44,062 bases of DNA from Limisphaerales bacterium (GTDB lineage Bacteria; Verrucomicrobiota; Verrucomicrobiia; Limisphaerales; SXTU01), in the NCBI GenBank assembly GCA_009773355.1, contig WRPG01000044.1:1-44062 (forward strand). Direction: 5' to 3'. The position numbers and the translations under genes were made by a program. The notes beneath the pieces were generated by a model. The model made no database searches and was not told the origin of the DNA. It saw only the letters and a list, made by a program, of their open reading frames with translations. The first letter of the stretch is position 1. The number at the start of each line of letters is the position of its first letter. Shown here one piece after another: positions 31,067-40,157 of this stretch.

Positions 31067-32236
31067 TCAGTGAAGGTTCACCAGCGCCTTCTTCGCAAAC
31101 TGCTCGGCGGTGAGCTTGCCCTTGGCGAAGTCCTCGGCGTCAGACTTCTTCGCCCGCACGGTGAGCGTGCCAGCGCGCGAGCTGCCGCCCTCGCGGTTCA
31201 TATAAGTCTCGACCTTGGGCGGGCCGCCGCCGGTGCTGGTGCTGGTCGTGGTGCGCGTCTCGACCGCGACCATCCCCATCGGGCCGAAGCCGCCGCCGTC
31301 ACCGCCCTGCACCACGACGGTCAGATAGTCGTCGGGCTTGAGCGCGCGGATGTTGCTGGCCTGCTTGAGTGCTTCGAGGATGGACTTCTTCAGCTCCTCG
31401 ACCTTTTTGGCGTCGTATTGCTCCGGCGGGGAGATGCGACCACCCCAAGTGTCACCAAACACTCCGCTGCCGCTGTAGCCCATCATGCCGTCACCGCTGC
31501 CGCCGGGGACCTTGTGTTCAAATCTTCCCGCTGGGCTGCCAGACGAACCGCCGCGTTCGCCGCCCGACGGGCCGAACAGCTCGCGGCGCGTGCGCTCCCA
31601 CGGCGAATCCGTCGGCCGCTCGGGCTTCTTCTCGGTGGCGCGGACCGGCGGCGGGATGAGCGGCATCCGCGTGGTGAAGGTGAATACCGCACCATAGCCT
31701 TCAAGCAGCAGGGTGGAACTACGCCCTTCAAACCGAATGGTGATGGGAATGCCAAGCGCGTTGGGCGGGCTGCTGACACCGGTTTCGCGCTCGATCTCCT
31801 TTTCGAGCAGCCGGGCCATGATGCCGAGGTCTTCCTCTGCGGCGGCCCGCTCCTTGGGGTCGAGCGGCTGGCTCCTGACAATGATGGGCGAGGTCCGGCT
31901 CCGCCCGTCCCGCTGCGTGACGAAGGCGCGCGCGTTCGCGCTGTAAGTAATGTCACCTTTGCCGGAGGCGTTGCCGAATTGGTCACGACGCTCGCTGGAG
32001 CTGCCGAACCCACCGCCGCCGCCAGGCGGGCGGTGGTCAGACGGAGGCCGCTGAACATTGCGGTCGCGGTTCTCCTCAGGCCGCGCCTGGGCGAAGAGAA
32101 TGACGCGGTCGCGCGGAGGTTCAGCCGCCAGCTCGAAGAGCAAGTCATCGGTGGGCGGCGGCACCGGCACGGTGTCTTGCGCGTGGGCTGGAGCGAGCGC
32201 GGTGAGCAGGGCGAGGAGGAGGGCGGAGTGTTTCAT
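31067..32236 (-). CDS. Secreted protein, third gene of the sigma operon
   Basis: A 389-aa exported protein of unknown function. A signal peptide ends near residue 19 (MKHSALLLALLTALAPAHA). The mature protein is rich in Gly, Pro, Arg and Ser with disordered segments (RPPGGGGGFGSSSERRDQ; GPSGGERGGSSGSPAGR), broken by short ordered stretches such as NALGIPITIRFEGRSSTLLLEGYGAVFTFTTR and YDAKKVEELKKSILEALKQAS. The C-terminus has a regular beta-rich portion (TLTVRAKKSD). It lies 28 bp downstream of the anti-sigma gene in the same direction, so it is probably made under the same ECF control, as a target or a signal component. Confidence 0.75.
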   Translation of the reverse strand: MKHSALLLALLTALAPAHAQDTVPVPPPTDDLLFELAAEPPRDRVILFAQARPEENRDRNVQRPPSDHRPPGGGGGFGSSSERRDQFGNASGKGDITYSANARAFVTQRDGRSRTSPIIVRSQPLDPKERAAAEEDLGIMARLLEKEIERETGVSSPPNALGIPITIRFEGRSSTLLLEGYGAVFTFTTRMPLIPPPVRATEKKPERPTDSPWERTRRELFGPSGGERGGSSGSPAGRFEHKVPGGSGDGMMGYSGSGVFGDTWGGRISPPEQYDAKKVEELKKSILEALKQASNIRALKPDDYLTVVVQGGDGGGFGPMGMVAVETRTTTSTSTGGGPPKVETYMNREGGSSRAGTLTVRAKKSDAEDFAKGKLTAEQFAKKALVNLH

Positions 32237-32264
32237 GGTGTGAGCGTTGATGGTTGGGCGGGGT

Positions 32265-32810
32265 TCAAGGTTTGGTGGGTTCGGTGAACGAGGCGAGCTG
32301 CACGATTTGCCGCTGGGCGGTCTCCAGGCTGTCCTCGGTGTTGACGGCCAGCGTCTCCACGGCGCGGCGGAGCGAGGCGTAATCCTCGGTGCGCTGAGAT
32401 TGCATGGTCTTGAGGATGTCCGTCACTGCCTGACGGTCTTCGGCGAGCTTCGCGTCCACGGCGGCGGAAATCTTTTGCAGCTCGGGAGCCAGCGCGGCCC
32501 GCAGGGCGGCGGCGTCCGGCGCGGGCACGGAGAGCCGGCCCCCGAGGAAGCCAAAGCCAATCGCGAGGCACGCGGCGACGGCCCATTTGAGGAACGGCGC
32601 GAAGGCGACATTCCCCGGCGCTCGCTCACGCTTGGGCTGCGGCGCGGGCAGCTTCCAAGTGTCCAGCTCCGCCATCGTGCCGCGCCACTCGGTGACGAGC
32701 TTCTGGCACTCGGCGCACTGGCCGAGGTGCGCGGTGAGTTCGGTCTGCCGCTCCGGCGGCAGTTCGCTGTAGAGGTGGGCGACGAGGTCTTCGCGAGTCG
32801 GGTGGTTCAT
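32265..32810 (-). CDS. Zinc-binding anti-sigma factor
   Basis: A 181-aa single-pass membrane protein. The N-terminal cytoplasmic ZAS motif is seen as H28-x3-C32-x2-C35 (HLGQCAEC), the form that holds zinc and binds an ECF sigma factor. One membrane segment follows at about residues 73-91 (FLKWAVAACLAIGFGFLGG), then a helical periplasmic part (about 95-175). It starts 4 bp inside the sigma gene (ATGA overlap at 32807-32810), which would keep the two proteins in step. Release of the sigma factor on an envelope signal is the usual scheme; the signal is unknown here. Confidence 0.9.
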   Translation of the reverse strand: MNHPTREDLVAHLYSELPPERQTELTAHLGQCAECQKLVTEWRGTMAELDTWKLPAPQPKRERAPGNVAFAPFLKWAVAACLAIGFGFLGGRLSVPAPDAAALRAALAPELQKISAAVDAKLAEDRQAVTDILKTMQSQRTEDYASLRRAVETLAVNTEDSLETAQRQIVQLASFTEPTKP

Positions 32811-33469
32811 AAGTGGGCTTTCGTTTGCGGACGTGGCTGCCAGGCGACGGCGGTCGGCGCGGCGCTGGCTGTGGGCGGCGAGTCGTTCAAAGCGGGTTGC
32901 AACAGGCGCGTGAGCTGGCTCAAACCCTCCACCATGCGCGACTTCACGGTGCCTTCCGGCACGCCGAGCACGTCGGCGATCTCGCGGAACTTGAGGCCCT
33001 CATAGTGCCGCAGCACGAGCACGGTGCGGAATGGCTCGGTCACGCGCTGCAACGCCGCGCGCACCTGGTCGGCGCGCTCCCCGGCCTCCAGTTCGTCATG
33101 CGGCGTGGGCTGGAAGACCGTGATGTGCGGCGCGTGCTCGCCGTCCTCGCCGGTTTCCAGCGGCACCTCGCCGTGGCGGGTGCGACGGCGGTTCTCGTCG
33201 TGGCAGAGGTTGATGGCGATGCGCCAGAGATAGGTCGAGAGCTTGGCCGTGGGCTGCCACTCGCGACGGCGCGCATGGAGGCGGGAAAACGTCTCCTGCG
33301 TGAGGTCCTCGGCGCGATGCAGGTCGGCGGTCATGCGGAGGCAAAGGTTGCGAATCGGCCCCTGCCAGCGGTGCATGATCGCTGCGAAGGCCTCCGGGTC
33401 GTCGTGCGACTGCACGCGCCACATGGCCTGCTCGTCCGTCGCGACCGGCGCTGGGGAGAAGAACGACAT
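32807..33469 (-). CDS. ECF-type RNA polymerase sigma factor
   Basis: 220 aa with the two conserved ECF regions. Region 2 is about residues 30-96 (DLHRAEDLTQETFSRLHARR, then LSTYLWRIAINLCHDENRRR) and region 4 about 138-190 (LRHYEGLKFREIADVLGVPEGTVKSRM). A Pro/Ala-rich C-terminal tail of about 30 residues is longer than in minimal ECF factors. It heads a minus-strand operon with the anti-sigma gene and a secreted protein. A candidate autoregulatory promoter lies 60-87 bp upstream. The gene to its right (33652) is divergent. Confidence 0.93.
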   Translation of the reverse strand: MSFFSPAPVATDEQAMWRVQSHDDPEAFAAIMHRWQGPIRNLCLRMTADLHRAEDLTQETFSRLHARRREWQPTAKLSTYLWRIAINLCHDENRRRTRHGEVPLETGEDGEHAPHITVFQPTPHDELEAGERADQVRAALQRVTEPFRTVLVLRHYEGLKFREIADVLGVPEGTVKSRMVEGLSQLTRLLQPALNDSPPTASAAPTAVAWQPRPQTKAHL

Positions 33470-33529
33470 CGTCAGTGGCGCGCGACGGGCGCAGGGCTTT
33501 GGAGTAGGCGGAGCACGGGCTTCAGGTGT

Positions 33530-33556
33530 TCGACTCGCATGGCAGCGGGCCGTTCA
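33530..33556 (-). promoter_or_regulatory. Possible autoregulatory ECF promoter
   Basis: On the minus strand TGAAC (33556-33552) and GTCGA (33534-33530) are 17 bp apart, which resembles the AAC -35 and CGT/GTC -10 pattern of ECF promoters. It is 60 bp before the sigma start at 33469. Short motifs of this type occur by chance, so support is weak. Confidence 0.25.
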
Positions 33557-33588
33557 AGGAGTCAAACGCCGCGCGCGGCAGTTTGGTT

Positions 33589-33613
33589 CGGAGATTCTCC
33601 GGGCCAATCTCCG
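33589..33613. promoter_or_regulatory. Inverted repeat upstream of the gene at 33652
   Basis: CGGAGATT and AATCTCCG form a perfect 8-bp inverted repeat with a 9-bp centre, 38 bp before the ATG at 33652, in a divergent intergenic region. It may be an operator or an RNA hairpin. Confidence 0.4.
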
Positions 33614-33651
33614 GCTTCCCAAGCGGCGAGTTTTCGTGTTAGGCTCTTTTC

Positions 33652-33972
33652 ATGGACCTGACTGTGGACCTGTTCAAGGCCGAGATTGCCGAGGCCTTGC
33701 GCGCTTACGACAAATACATTGTCTGCATCGCCAAGACGCCCGAGGACTGCGAGGGCGCGCTCCAGCGGCTCGTCGAGAAGGCCATCAAGGCCTACTTGCA
33801 GCGCGCCCCCGGCCTGCGCCACGGCATCGCGCTCGACAACCAGGTCACCATCATCCTGAGCCAGCCTCCGGAGGATTCCACGCTGGAGAAGCCGCTCTGC
33901 GGCATCTATTTCAACCTCTCCTCGCCCTATCACAAGAAGCGCGCCCCGCAGTTGGTGAAGGCGGAAAAATAG
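33652..33972 (+). CDS. Small conserved-looking protein of unknown function (106 aa)
   Basis: A soluble alpha/beta protein without signal peptide. It begins with helices (LFKAEIAEALRAYDKYIVCIAKT, then ALQRLVEKAIKAYLQRAP) and ends with strands (NQVTIILSQPP, KPLCGIYFNLSSPYH). The start at 33652 has no clear ribosome binding site but is the only ATG before the domain. I recognise no family. It is divergent from the sigma operon and converges on the gene ending at 33999, so it is probably a single-gene unit. Confidence 0.75.
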   Translation: MDLTVDLFKAEIAEALRAYDKYIVCIAKTPEDCEGALQRLVEKAIKAYLQRAPGLRHGIALDNQVTIILSQPPEDSTLEKPLCGIYFNLSSPYHKKRAPQLVKAEK

Positions 33973-33998
33973 CGGCCACGTGGCGCAGGAGCTTGAGC

Positions 33999-34814
33999 CT
34001 ACGCGCTCAACACGGCCTGCAGCCGGCCGAGAAACTCCAGCTCGCGCTGCTTGCCGGAGATCGCCGAGTTGTCCCGATGCCGCTGGTCGCGCCCGCCGCC
34101 GTGCAGTTCCTGCACGCGCGCGGCGAAGAAGGGTTTCGGGCTGGCGGCGGACAATACCTCGTTCTTCAGCACCTCCTGCCAGTGCGGGATGCGCGCGAGC
34201 AGGTCGGCGGCGTCCTTGGGCTGGTAGGTTTCCATCAGCTTGAGCAGCGCCAGCAGGTCGGCGCGCTGGTAAAAGTCCTCGCTCGTCGCGGCCAGCAGGT
34301 AGCGGAAGAGCACGGCCCGCCGCGGCTCCTTGTTCCACACGATGCGCCGGGCCAGCGCCTTGAGCAGCGCGCGGTCCTCGGCGGGCGGCAGCGAATGCAG
34401 CAGCTTGCCCAGCGGATCGGGGATGACGACATCGAGGTTCAGCCGCGTGACGAAGCGTTCGAGGCTCACCTCGCGCAGCCGTATCGCGTGCGTGGTGCCG
34501 TCCTCGGTGGTCAGCCGCGCGACGGTGGGCCGGTCGCCCAGCTTGCGAATGAGCACGGACCATTCGCTCGTCGGCAGCGTCTGGCGGTCGAGCAGCTCGG
34601 AGAACGCCGCCTGCTCGGGCAGCGTGGGCGTGAACAGCGGTGAGAACAGCAGGTCAATCTCGTAATCCTCCAGCGCGTCGAGCTGGCCGGTGAGGAACGC
34701 GCCCAGCTCGTCGCGGCTCACGGAGTAGTGCGACGCGAGGTGATCCACCACCTGTTCGAGCAGCGCCCGGGGCCGTTCCAGCTCCGCCGCCACCGCGTCC
34801 ACGAAGGGTTGCAT
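33999..34814 (-). CDS. Helical protein of unknown function (271 aa)
   Basis: A soluble, mostly helical protein without signal peptide or membrane segment. The N-terminal 100 residues (MQPFVDAVAAELERPRALLEQVVDHLASHYSVSRDELGAFL) precede a strand-containing middle with VLIRKLGDRPTVARLTTEDG and TRLNLDVVIPD. The second half has paired helices (LLHSLPPAEDRALLKALARRIVW; LLALLKLMETYQPKDAADLLARI) and the end has FFAARVQELHGGGRDQRHRDN. No catalytic motif is evident and no family is recognised. It sits 60 bp downstream of a secreted polysaccharide-lyase-like gene on the same strand, but no functional link is visible. Confidence 0.75.
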   Translation of the reverse strand: MQPFVDAVAAELERPRALLEQVVDHLASHYSVSRDELGAFLTGQLDALEDYEIDLLFSPLFTPTLPEQAAFSELLDRQTLPTSEWSVLIRKLGDRPTVARLTTEDGTTHAIRLREVSLERFVTRLNLDVVIPDPLGKLLHSLPPAEDRALLKALARRIVWNKEPRRAVLFRYLLAATSEDFYQRADLLALLKLMETYQPKDAADLLARIPHWQEVLKNEVLSAASPKPFFAARVQELHGGGRDQRHRDNSAISGKQRELEFLGRLQAVLSA

Positions 34815-34874
34815 GAGGCGAGTATGCGGGCGGTCAAAGGGTTTGCAACCGGGAAGCCCCCCGTCGCGACAGCT

Positions 34875-35723
34875 TCACTGTCCCAGCCGCTTCGGCCCCA
34901 CGGCCAACTCATCAATCCACAGCGTCTGCGCGTGCGGCAGCAGGCCGGGGCCGAAGTAGGGCTTCAGCAGGAACTGGTTGAACTTCATCCTGGGGAAATC
35001 CGTGGAGCGCAGGACCACGTTCGTCCGGTCCACCACCAGCTTGCCGTCGAACCACGCGCGCACGATGCCGTCGGAGTTGGGCTTGTCCGCCTTCAGGTCG
35101 AGCGAGTTGAGCTGGAACATCGCCTCGATGCGATGCCAGCGGTCGTCGGTGAAGAGCCGCTCCGCGCTGTCGAACATCTGGCCGTTGAAGCCGCCGCGCA
35201 GCGGGCCTTGCGTGAGGCCGTGCGGCTGGGCCTGGTTCTGGATGTCCTGCGCGGCCAGGCGCAGCCGGCCATCCCACGGCTCGACATAGACCGTGAGATG
35301 ACTGCCCGCCGGCCCGCGCCACCGGTCGTTCTCCGTGGTCATGAACTGGATCAAGTGCGGATGGTAGCCGCGCCCGGTCCAGCCCCAGTCCTTGGAGAGC
35401 CGCATATGGAAGCGCAGATGAACCGTGTCGGTCGGCTCGAACAGCCGGCGCATTCCGGTCCCGGTGGCCGGTGTCGTCCCTCCGTCCGCCCAGCGGAACT
35501 CAATGCAACCGCTGCCAGCATGAACCTCCCGTGCGGCGATGCTGAACTTGTCCCCGTCATACCAGCCGCGCTGAAGCAGCCGGGCGTCCTCGAAACTCTC
35601 GGCGAAGAAGTGGCCGGCGGACGGTTTGGCCGGTTCAGCCGCCGTCACAGCGAAATGGCTCCCGCCGGGCAGCGAAACCAGTGAGGCAACACACATCAAG
35701 GCGGCGGTCAGCATGGTTTTCAC
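34875..35723 (-). CDS. Secreted polysaccharide-lyase-like beta-sandwich protein
   Basis: About 282 aa with a signal peptide ending near the TAAEPAKPS stretch. The start is uncertain: GTG 35723 (VKTMLTAALMCVASL) supplies a basic residue, ATG 35714 is the alternative, and a frame to 35771 is unlikely. The mature part is beta-rich, with aromatic and charged patches (ESFEDARLLQRGWYDGDKF, MRRLFEPTDTVHLRFHMRLS, WRGPAGSHLTVYVEPWDG, HRIEAMFQLNSLD, GIVRAWFDGKLVVDRTNVVLR, TLWIDELAVG). The layout resembles the PL14/PL20-type jelly-roll lyases that cleave uronate-containing polymers, but no catalytic residue set can be fixed by eye. It may be a binding protein or lyase. Confidence 0.72.
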   Translation of the reverse strand: MKTMLTAALMCVASLVSLPGGSHFAVTAAEPAKPSAGHFFAESFEDARLLQRGWYDGDKFSIAAREVHAGSGCIEFRWADGGTTPATGTGMRRLFEPTDTVHLRFHMRLSKDWGWTGRGYHPHLIQFMTTENDRWRGPAGSHLTVYVEPWDGRLRLAAQDIQNQAQPHGLTQGPLRGGFNGQMFDSAERLFTDDRWHRIEAMFQLNSLDLKADKPNSDGIVRAWFDGKLVVDRTNVVLRSTDFPRMKFNQFLLKPYFGPGLLPHAQTLWIDELAVGPKRLGQ

Positions 35724-35859
35724 AGGACGACAGGCTACGTCCCGGCCGCCGCCGCGCGCAACCCCGCGCATCCGCCGACAAACTTGGTGAGGGCCTTTGG
35801 ACCCGGCCCGAGGCTGCGGTTGAGGCGCGTCAAGCGCGGGCTGGCGCGGGCCAACGCGC

Positions 35860-37107
<1,248 letters not shown>

Positions 37108-37232
37108 GAGTTCAAAGCCAGTTCAAATCAGGGCGGGACTAAAGGCCAAGCGACGCGGGGAGAAAAGCAGAAAGTGCGGCGCGGGGCCGGCCAGCCGCAG
37201 GCATCGCCTCCAATGAGCCAAACGAACGCATG

Positions 37233-37829
37233 TCAGAGCGTCAGCAGCAGCACGACAATGCTGGCGCCCCCGGCACCGATCGTGACGAAGCCCCACCGGC
37301 GCGTCACGGGCAGCTTCCACCAGAGATACAAGCCGGTGGCGATCCAGACCAGCATCGTGACGCAGAACAAGTCCACGAAGAAGGCCCACAGCTTGTTGAG
37401 GAAGCCCGGCTGTCCGTAGCCGACGCGGAAATGCAGCCGGACGAGGACTTCGGGCCACGCGAACTTCTTCTTCTCAGCCCGCAGTTGCTTCTTTTCGAGG
37501 TCAAAGATCAGCCGCTTCGGCTCCCAGAAGTTCATCACCTGAATGTTGAGCCGCTGTCCCTGCCGCTGTGCGCCAAACGCGCCGCTCAGGCCGTTCTCCG
37601 CCATGATTCGACCGGCAGCTTCGCGCAACCCATCGCCGCCGGACGGCACATCGAACGTGTAGTCCTTTTCCCACAGCGGCAGCCATTGCGGCTCCGGGGC
37701 GCGATGATTTTCAAACCAGCCGTGGTGGTTGAACAACACGGCGGACACCGCGTAGACCATCACCCACGGCATCAGCAGCATCCCCAGGTAGAGGTGCGCC
37801 CGGCGAAAGAGAAGGTTCCAGTTGGTCAT
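37233..37829 (-). CDS. PepSY-associated membrane protein, copy 1
   Basis: 198 aa. An N-terminal membrane helix (about residues 12-33, HLYLGMLLMPWVMVYAVSAVLFNHHG) leads into a periplasmic PepSY-like region (about 40-130). Two closely spaced helices follow (about 142-170, FFVDLFCVTMLVWIATGLYLWW; then 178-198). Histidines H12 and H35-H36 in the first helix are in the style of PepSY_TM proteins that may bind heme or metal. The motif LHFRVGYGQP recurs in the next gene (THFRHGYGQP), so the two are paralogues. The genes are 10 bp apart. A role with the sulfatase upstream is suggested by order alone. Confidence 0.82.
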   Translation of the reverse strand: MTNWNLLFRRAHLYLGMLLMPWVMVYAVSAVLFNHHGWFENHRAPEPQWLPLWEKDYTFDVPSGGDGLREAAGRIMAENGLSGAFGAQRQGQRLNIQVMNFWEPKRLIFDLEKKQLRAEKKKFAWPEVLVRLHFRVGYGQPGFLNKLWAFFVDLFCVTMLVWIATGLYLWWKLPVTRRWGFVTIGAGGASIVVLLLTL

Positions 37830-37839
37830 GGGTCGCAGA

Positions 37840-38568
37840 TTAGAGGATGGCCAGCATGATTCCGAAAGCGCCCAGCCCGAGGAGCGCGAAGGCCGCGCCC
37901 CAGACGCGCGCGGGTTTGATTTCCCACCACATCCACAAGCCGGACGCGACCCAGAACACCATTGCGACGATGACCAGGTCCACGATGACGCCCCAGATTT
38001 TGGAGGCCAGGAACGGCTGGCCGTAGCCGTGGCGGAAGTGGGTCCGGTTCACGAACACCGGTGCGGTGAGCGGCTGCTTCTCCACCAGCAGGCGGTGCTC
38101 CTTGCGGAAGTAGGTGATCCGATGCAACGCGAACGGGGCGTTGCGGTTGATGACGAGCTTCGGCGCAGCCGGCCCACCTTGCACATTGAACGAGCCGGAG
38201 AGGCCGAGGTGCTCGAGGATTTGCGCGCCGATCATCCGCACGTCGGCGTCGTCGGAGAAAACGGCGGCGTAGTCGCGCTCCTCGACCTTCTCCAGCTTGT
38301 TGAAGTCCTCGCCGTAGGCGCTGCGGACGGCCTGGAAATGATTCAGCACCAGCCCGCTCAGGGCGTAGATGACCATCCACGGCGTGAGGAACAGCGCCAG
38401 ATACATGTGCGCGCGGCGGATGATTTTGGAAGTGGAATTGCGCGCGACGCCGCGGCGCTCGGCTTGAGCTGCGGCATCCGGTGGCGGTGATTCGACCTTT
38501 GCGTCGGCGACGGCAGTTTCACGCGGGATGGGATCCCGCACTCCTTCGGGTTCATGTGGAGGTGTCAT
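37840..38568 (-). CDS. PepSY-associated membrane protein, copy 2
   Basis: 242 aa. A 45-residue cytoplasmic, charged N-terminal extension precedes the first membrane helix (RRAHMYLALFLTPWMVIYALSGLVLNHF). A PepSY-like region follows, then the shared motif THFRHGYGQP and two helices (VDLVIVAMVFWVASGLWMWW; AFALLGLGAFGIMLAIL). Helix order and motif match the downstream copy at 37233, and the pair probably arose by duplication. The extension here is unique to this copy. It starts 19 bp after the sulfatase stop and is probably co-transcribed with it. Confidence 0.82.
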   Translation of the reverse strand: MTPPHEPEGVRDPIPRETAVADAKVESPPPDAAAQAERRGVARNSTSKIIRRAHMYLALFLTPWMVIYALSGLVLNHFQAVRSAYGEDFNKLEKVEERDYAAVFSDDADVRMIGAQILEHLGLSGSFNVQGGPAAPKLVINRNAPFALHRITYFRKEHRLLVEKQPLTAPVFVNRTHFRHGYGQPFLASKIWGVIVDLVIVAMVFWVASGLWMWWEIKPARVWGAAFALLGLGAFGIMLAIL

Positions 38569-38587
38569 GTGTCGGAGCTGGGGGGAC

Positions 38588-39991
38588 TCATTCGGCGTGC
38601 CGCTTGGCCTTCGAGCGGCCGCCCTTCCAGATGTCGTATTGCGGGTCGGCGTATTGGTTGAAGAACTCTTCGAGCTGCCGGGCGAGGGTGGCGCGGACCG
38701 TTTCGGTGCCGGGCTGGCCGAACAGGTTGAAGCGTTCCTGCGGATCCTTCTTCATGTCGTAAAGCTCGCCGGGGCCGTTCGGGTGGCGCGCCACATATTT
38801 CCATTGCTCGGCCCGGACCGCCCGGACGGTTTCCATCTCGTAAAACACCACGTTCTCCCACGGAATGTTTTTGCCGAGCAGCACCGGTGAAAAGTCGCGG
38901 CCGGGCGACTTCGGCTTCTGCGGCATCTTGTCTCCGAGTCCCAGGTGACCGAGAACCGACGGGAGGAAATCATAGTTGCTCACAATGAAGTCATTCGTGC
39001 GGCCTCCCGGAATCTTCCCCGGCTGCCGGAAGAGCAGCGGAATCTGCATCATCAAGTCATGCGCGCCGATGGGCCGGAAGTGGTCGCCCATGCCCCACAT
39101 GCCGTTCTGGCCGCCCATCCAGCCCTGGTCCGCCGCATAGACCACGAGCGTGTTGTCGTCGAGGCCGTGGCGCTTGAGCGTGGCCATGATCTCACCCACG
39201 CCGTCGTCCACGCCGCTCGTCTCGGCGGCGACGCGCTCCATCGCGTTCTGCTTGTTGTGGAACTGCTTGTTCGCGTGCTGCCACGGGTGCATCGCGTCGC
39301 GCGGGAAGCTGGTGAACGCCTTGCCCTTGTAGAACTCCGCGTGGCGGTTGCGCGGCGGATTCATCATCAACTGCCCGAGCGAGTAAGGCCCGTTGTAGGC
39401 GAGGAAGAGGCAGAACGGACGCGCCTTGTTCTGCTCGATAAACTCAATGCCCTTGCGGGTCCAGAGGTCGGTCGTGTAGCCGGCCTCCTTGCGCAGCTTG
39501 CCGTCCTCAATGACCTGCTGGTCGTAAAACTCGGTGGTGTGGCCGTCGGGCTTCGTGACCCAAAAACTAAAGCCTTCGGATGGCGTGAGATTCGCGCCGA
39601 GATGCCACTTGCCACTGAGACCGCACACGTAGCCGGCGTCGCGCAGCACCTCGCCGAGCGACGTGAACTCGGCGAGCGTGTTGTAAGCCTGCGGCCCCAT
39701 CATGAACTTGGGATCAAGGAACGAATGCACGCCGTGCTGCGACGGGATCAAGCCGGTGAGAAAGGTCGCGCGCGTGGGCGAGCAGACCGGGTTGCTGCTC
39801 AATGCGCGCGTGAAGCGGATGCCCTCGGCGGCGAGCTTGTCAATGTGCGGCGTGCGGATGTCGGGGTTGCCGTAGCAGCCGAGCGTCCACGCGCCTTGGT
39901 TGTCGGTGAGGATGAAGACGAGGTTGGGCTTGGGCGCGGCGAGAGCAACGGCAGCGGTCGCAAGGAGAACGAAGAGGCGGAGGAAGTTCAT
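38588..39991 (-). CDS. Secreted type I sulfatase
   Basis: 467 aa, exported by a signal peptide ending near residue 19. The formylglycine site is C70 in VCSPTRATFLTG, matching C-x-P-x-R, which is converted by a sulfatase-maturating enzyme not present in this window. Metal-site residues start at D30 (ILTDNQG; the second Asp of the usual pair is Asn), and a late block FYEMETVRAVRAEQWKYV precedes a C-terminal domain. These enzymes remove sulfate esters, mostly from polysaccharides, in the periplasm or outside. It heads a set with two PepSY proteins. Repeats in the 164-bp gap upstream separate it from the ThuA-hydrolase gene. Confidence 0.93.
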   Translation of the reverse strand: MNFLRLFVLLATAAVALAAPKPNLVFILTDNQGAWTLGCYGNPDIRTPHIDKLAAEGIRFTRALSSNPVCSPTRATFLTGLIPSQHGVHSFLDPKFMMGPQAYNTLAEFTSLGEVLRDAGYVCGLSGKWHLGANLTPSEGFSFWVTKPDGHTTEFYDQQVIEDGKLRKEAGYTTDLWTRKGIEFIEQNKARPFCLFLAYNGPYSLGQLMMNPPRNRHAEFYKGKAFTSFPRDAMHPWQHANKQFHNKQNAMERVAAETSGVDDGVGEIMATLKRHGLDDNTLVVYAADQGWMGGQNGMWGMGDHFRPIGAHDLMMQIPLLFRQPGKIPGGRTNDFIVSNYDFLPSVLGHLGLGDKMPQKPKSPGRDFSPVLLGKNIPWENVVFYEMETVRAVRAEQWKYVARHPNGPGELYDMKKDPQERFNLFGQPGTETVRATLARQLEEFFNQYADPQYDIWKGGRSKAKRHAE

Positions 39992-40008
39992 GGCAAACGC
40001 GCGTTAAG

Positions 40009-40157
40009 CTCCAAATCCCAAGTTCCAAATTCCAAAGAAGCTCCAAGTTCCAAGCTCCAAACGACACGGCTCCCCCTGAACGAATGATGCAAGCCATGCC
40101 TGACGTTCATTGGGATTTGAGATTTGGAGCTTCTTTGGAGCTTGGAGCTTGGAATTT
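40009..40157. repeat. Facing arrays of TTCCAAR heptamers between genes
   Basis: Positions 40009-40061 hold seven 7-bp units of the form YTCCAAR or similar (CTCCAAA, TCCCAAG, TTCCAAA twice, CTCCAAG, TTCCAAG, CTCCAAA), broken once by GAAG. Positions 40111-40157 hold the complementary form (TTTGGAG, CTTGGAG, CTTGGAA). The two arrays face each other and can pair imperfectly, filling the gap between the ThuA-hydrolase gene and the sulfatase gene. Confidence 0.75.
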
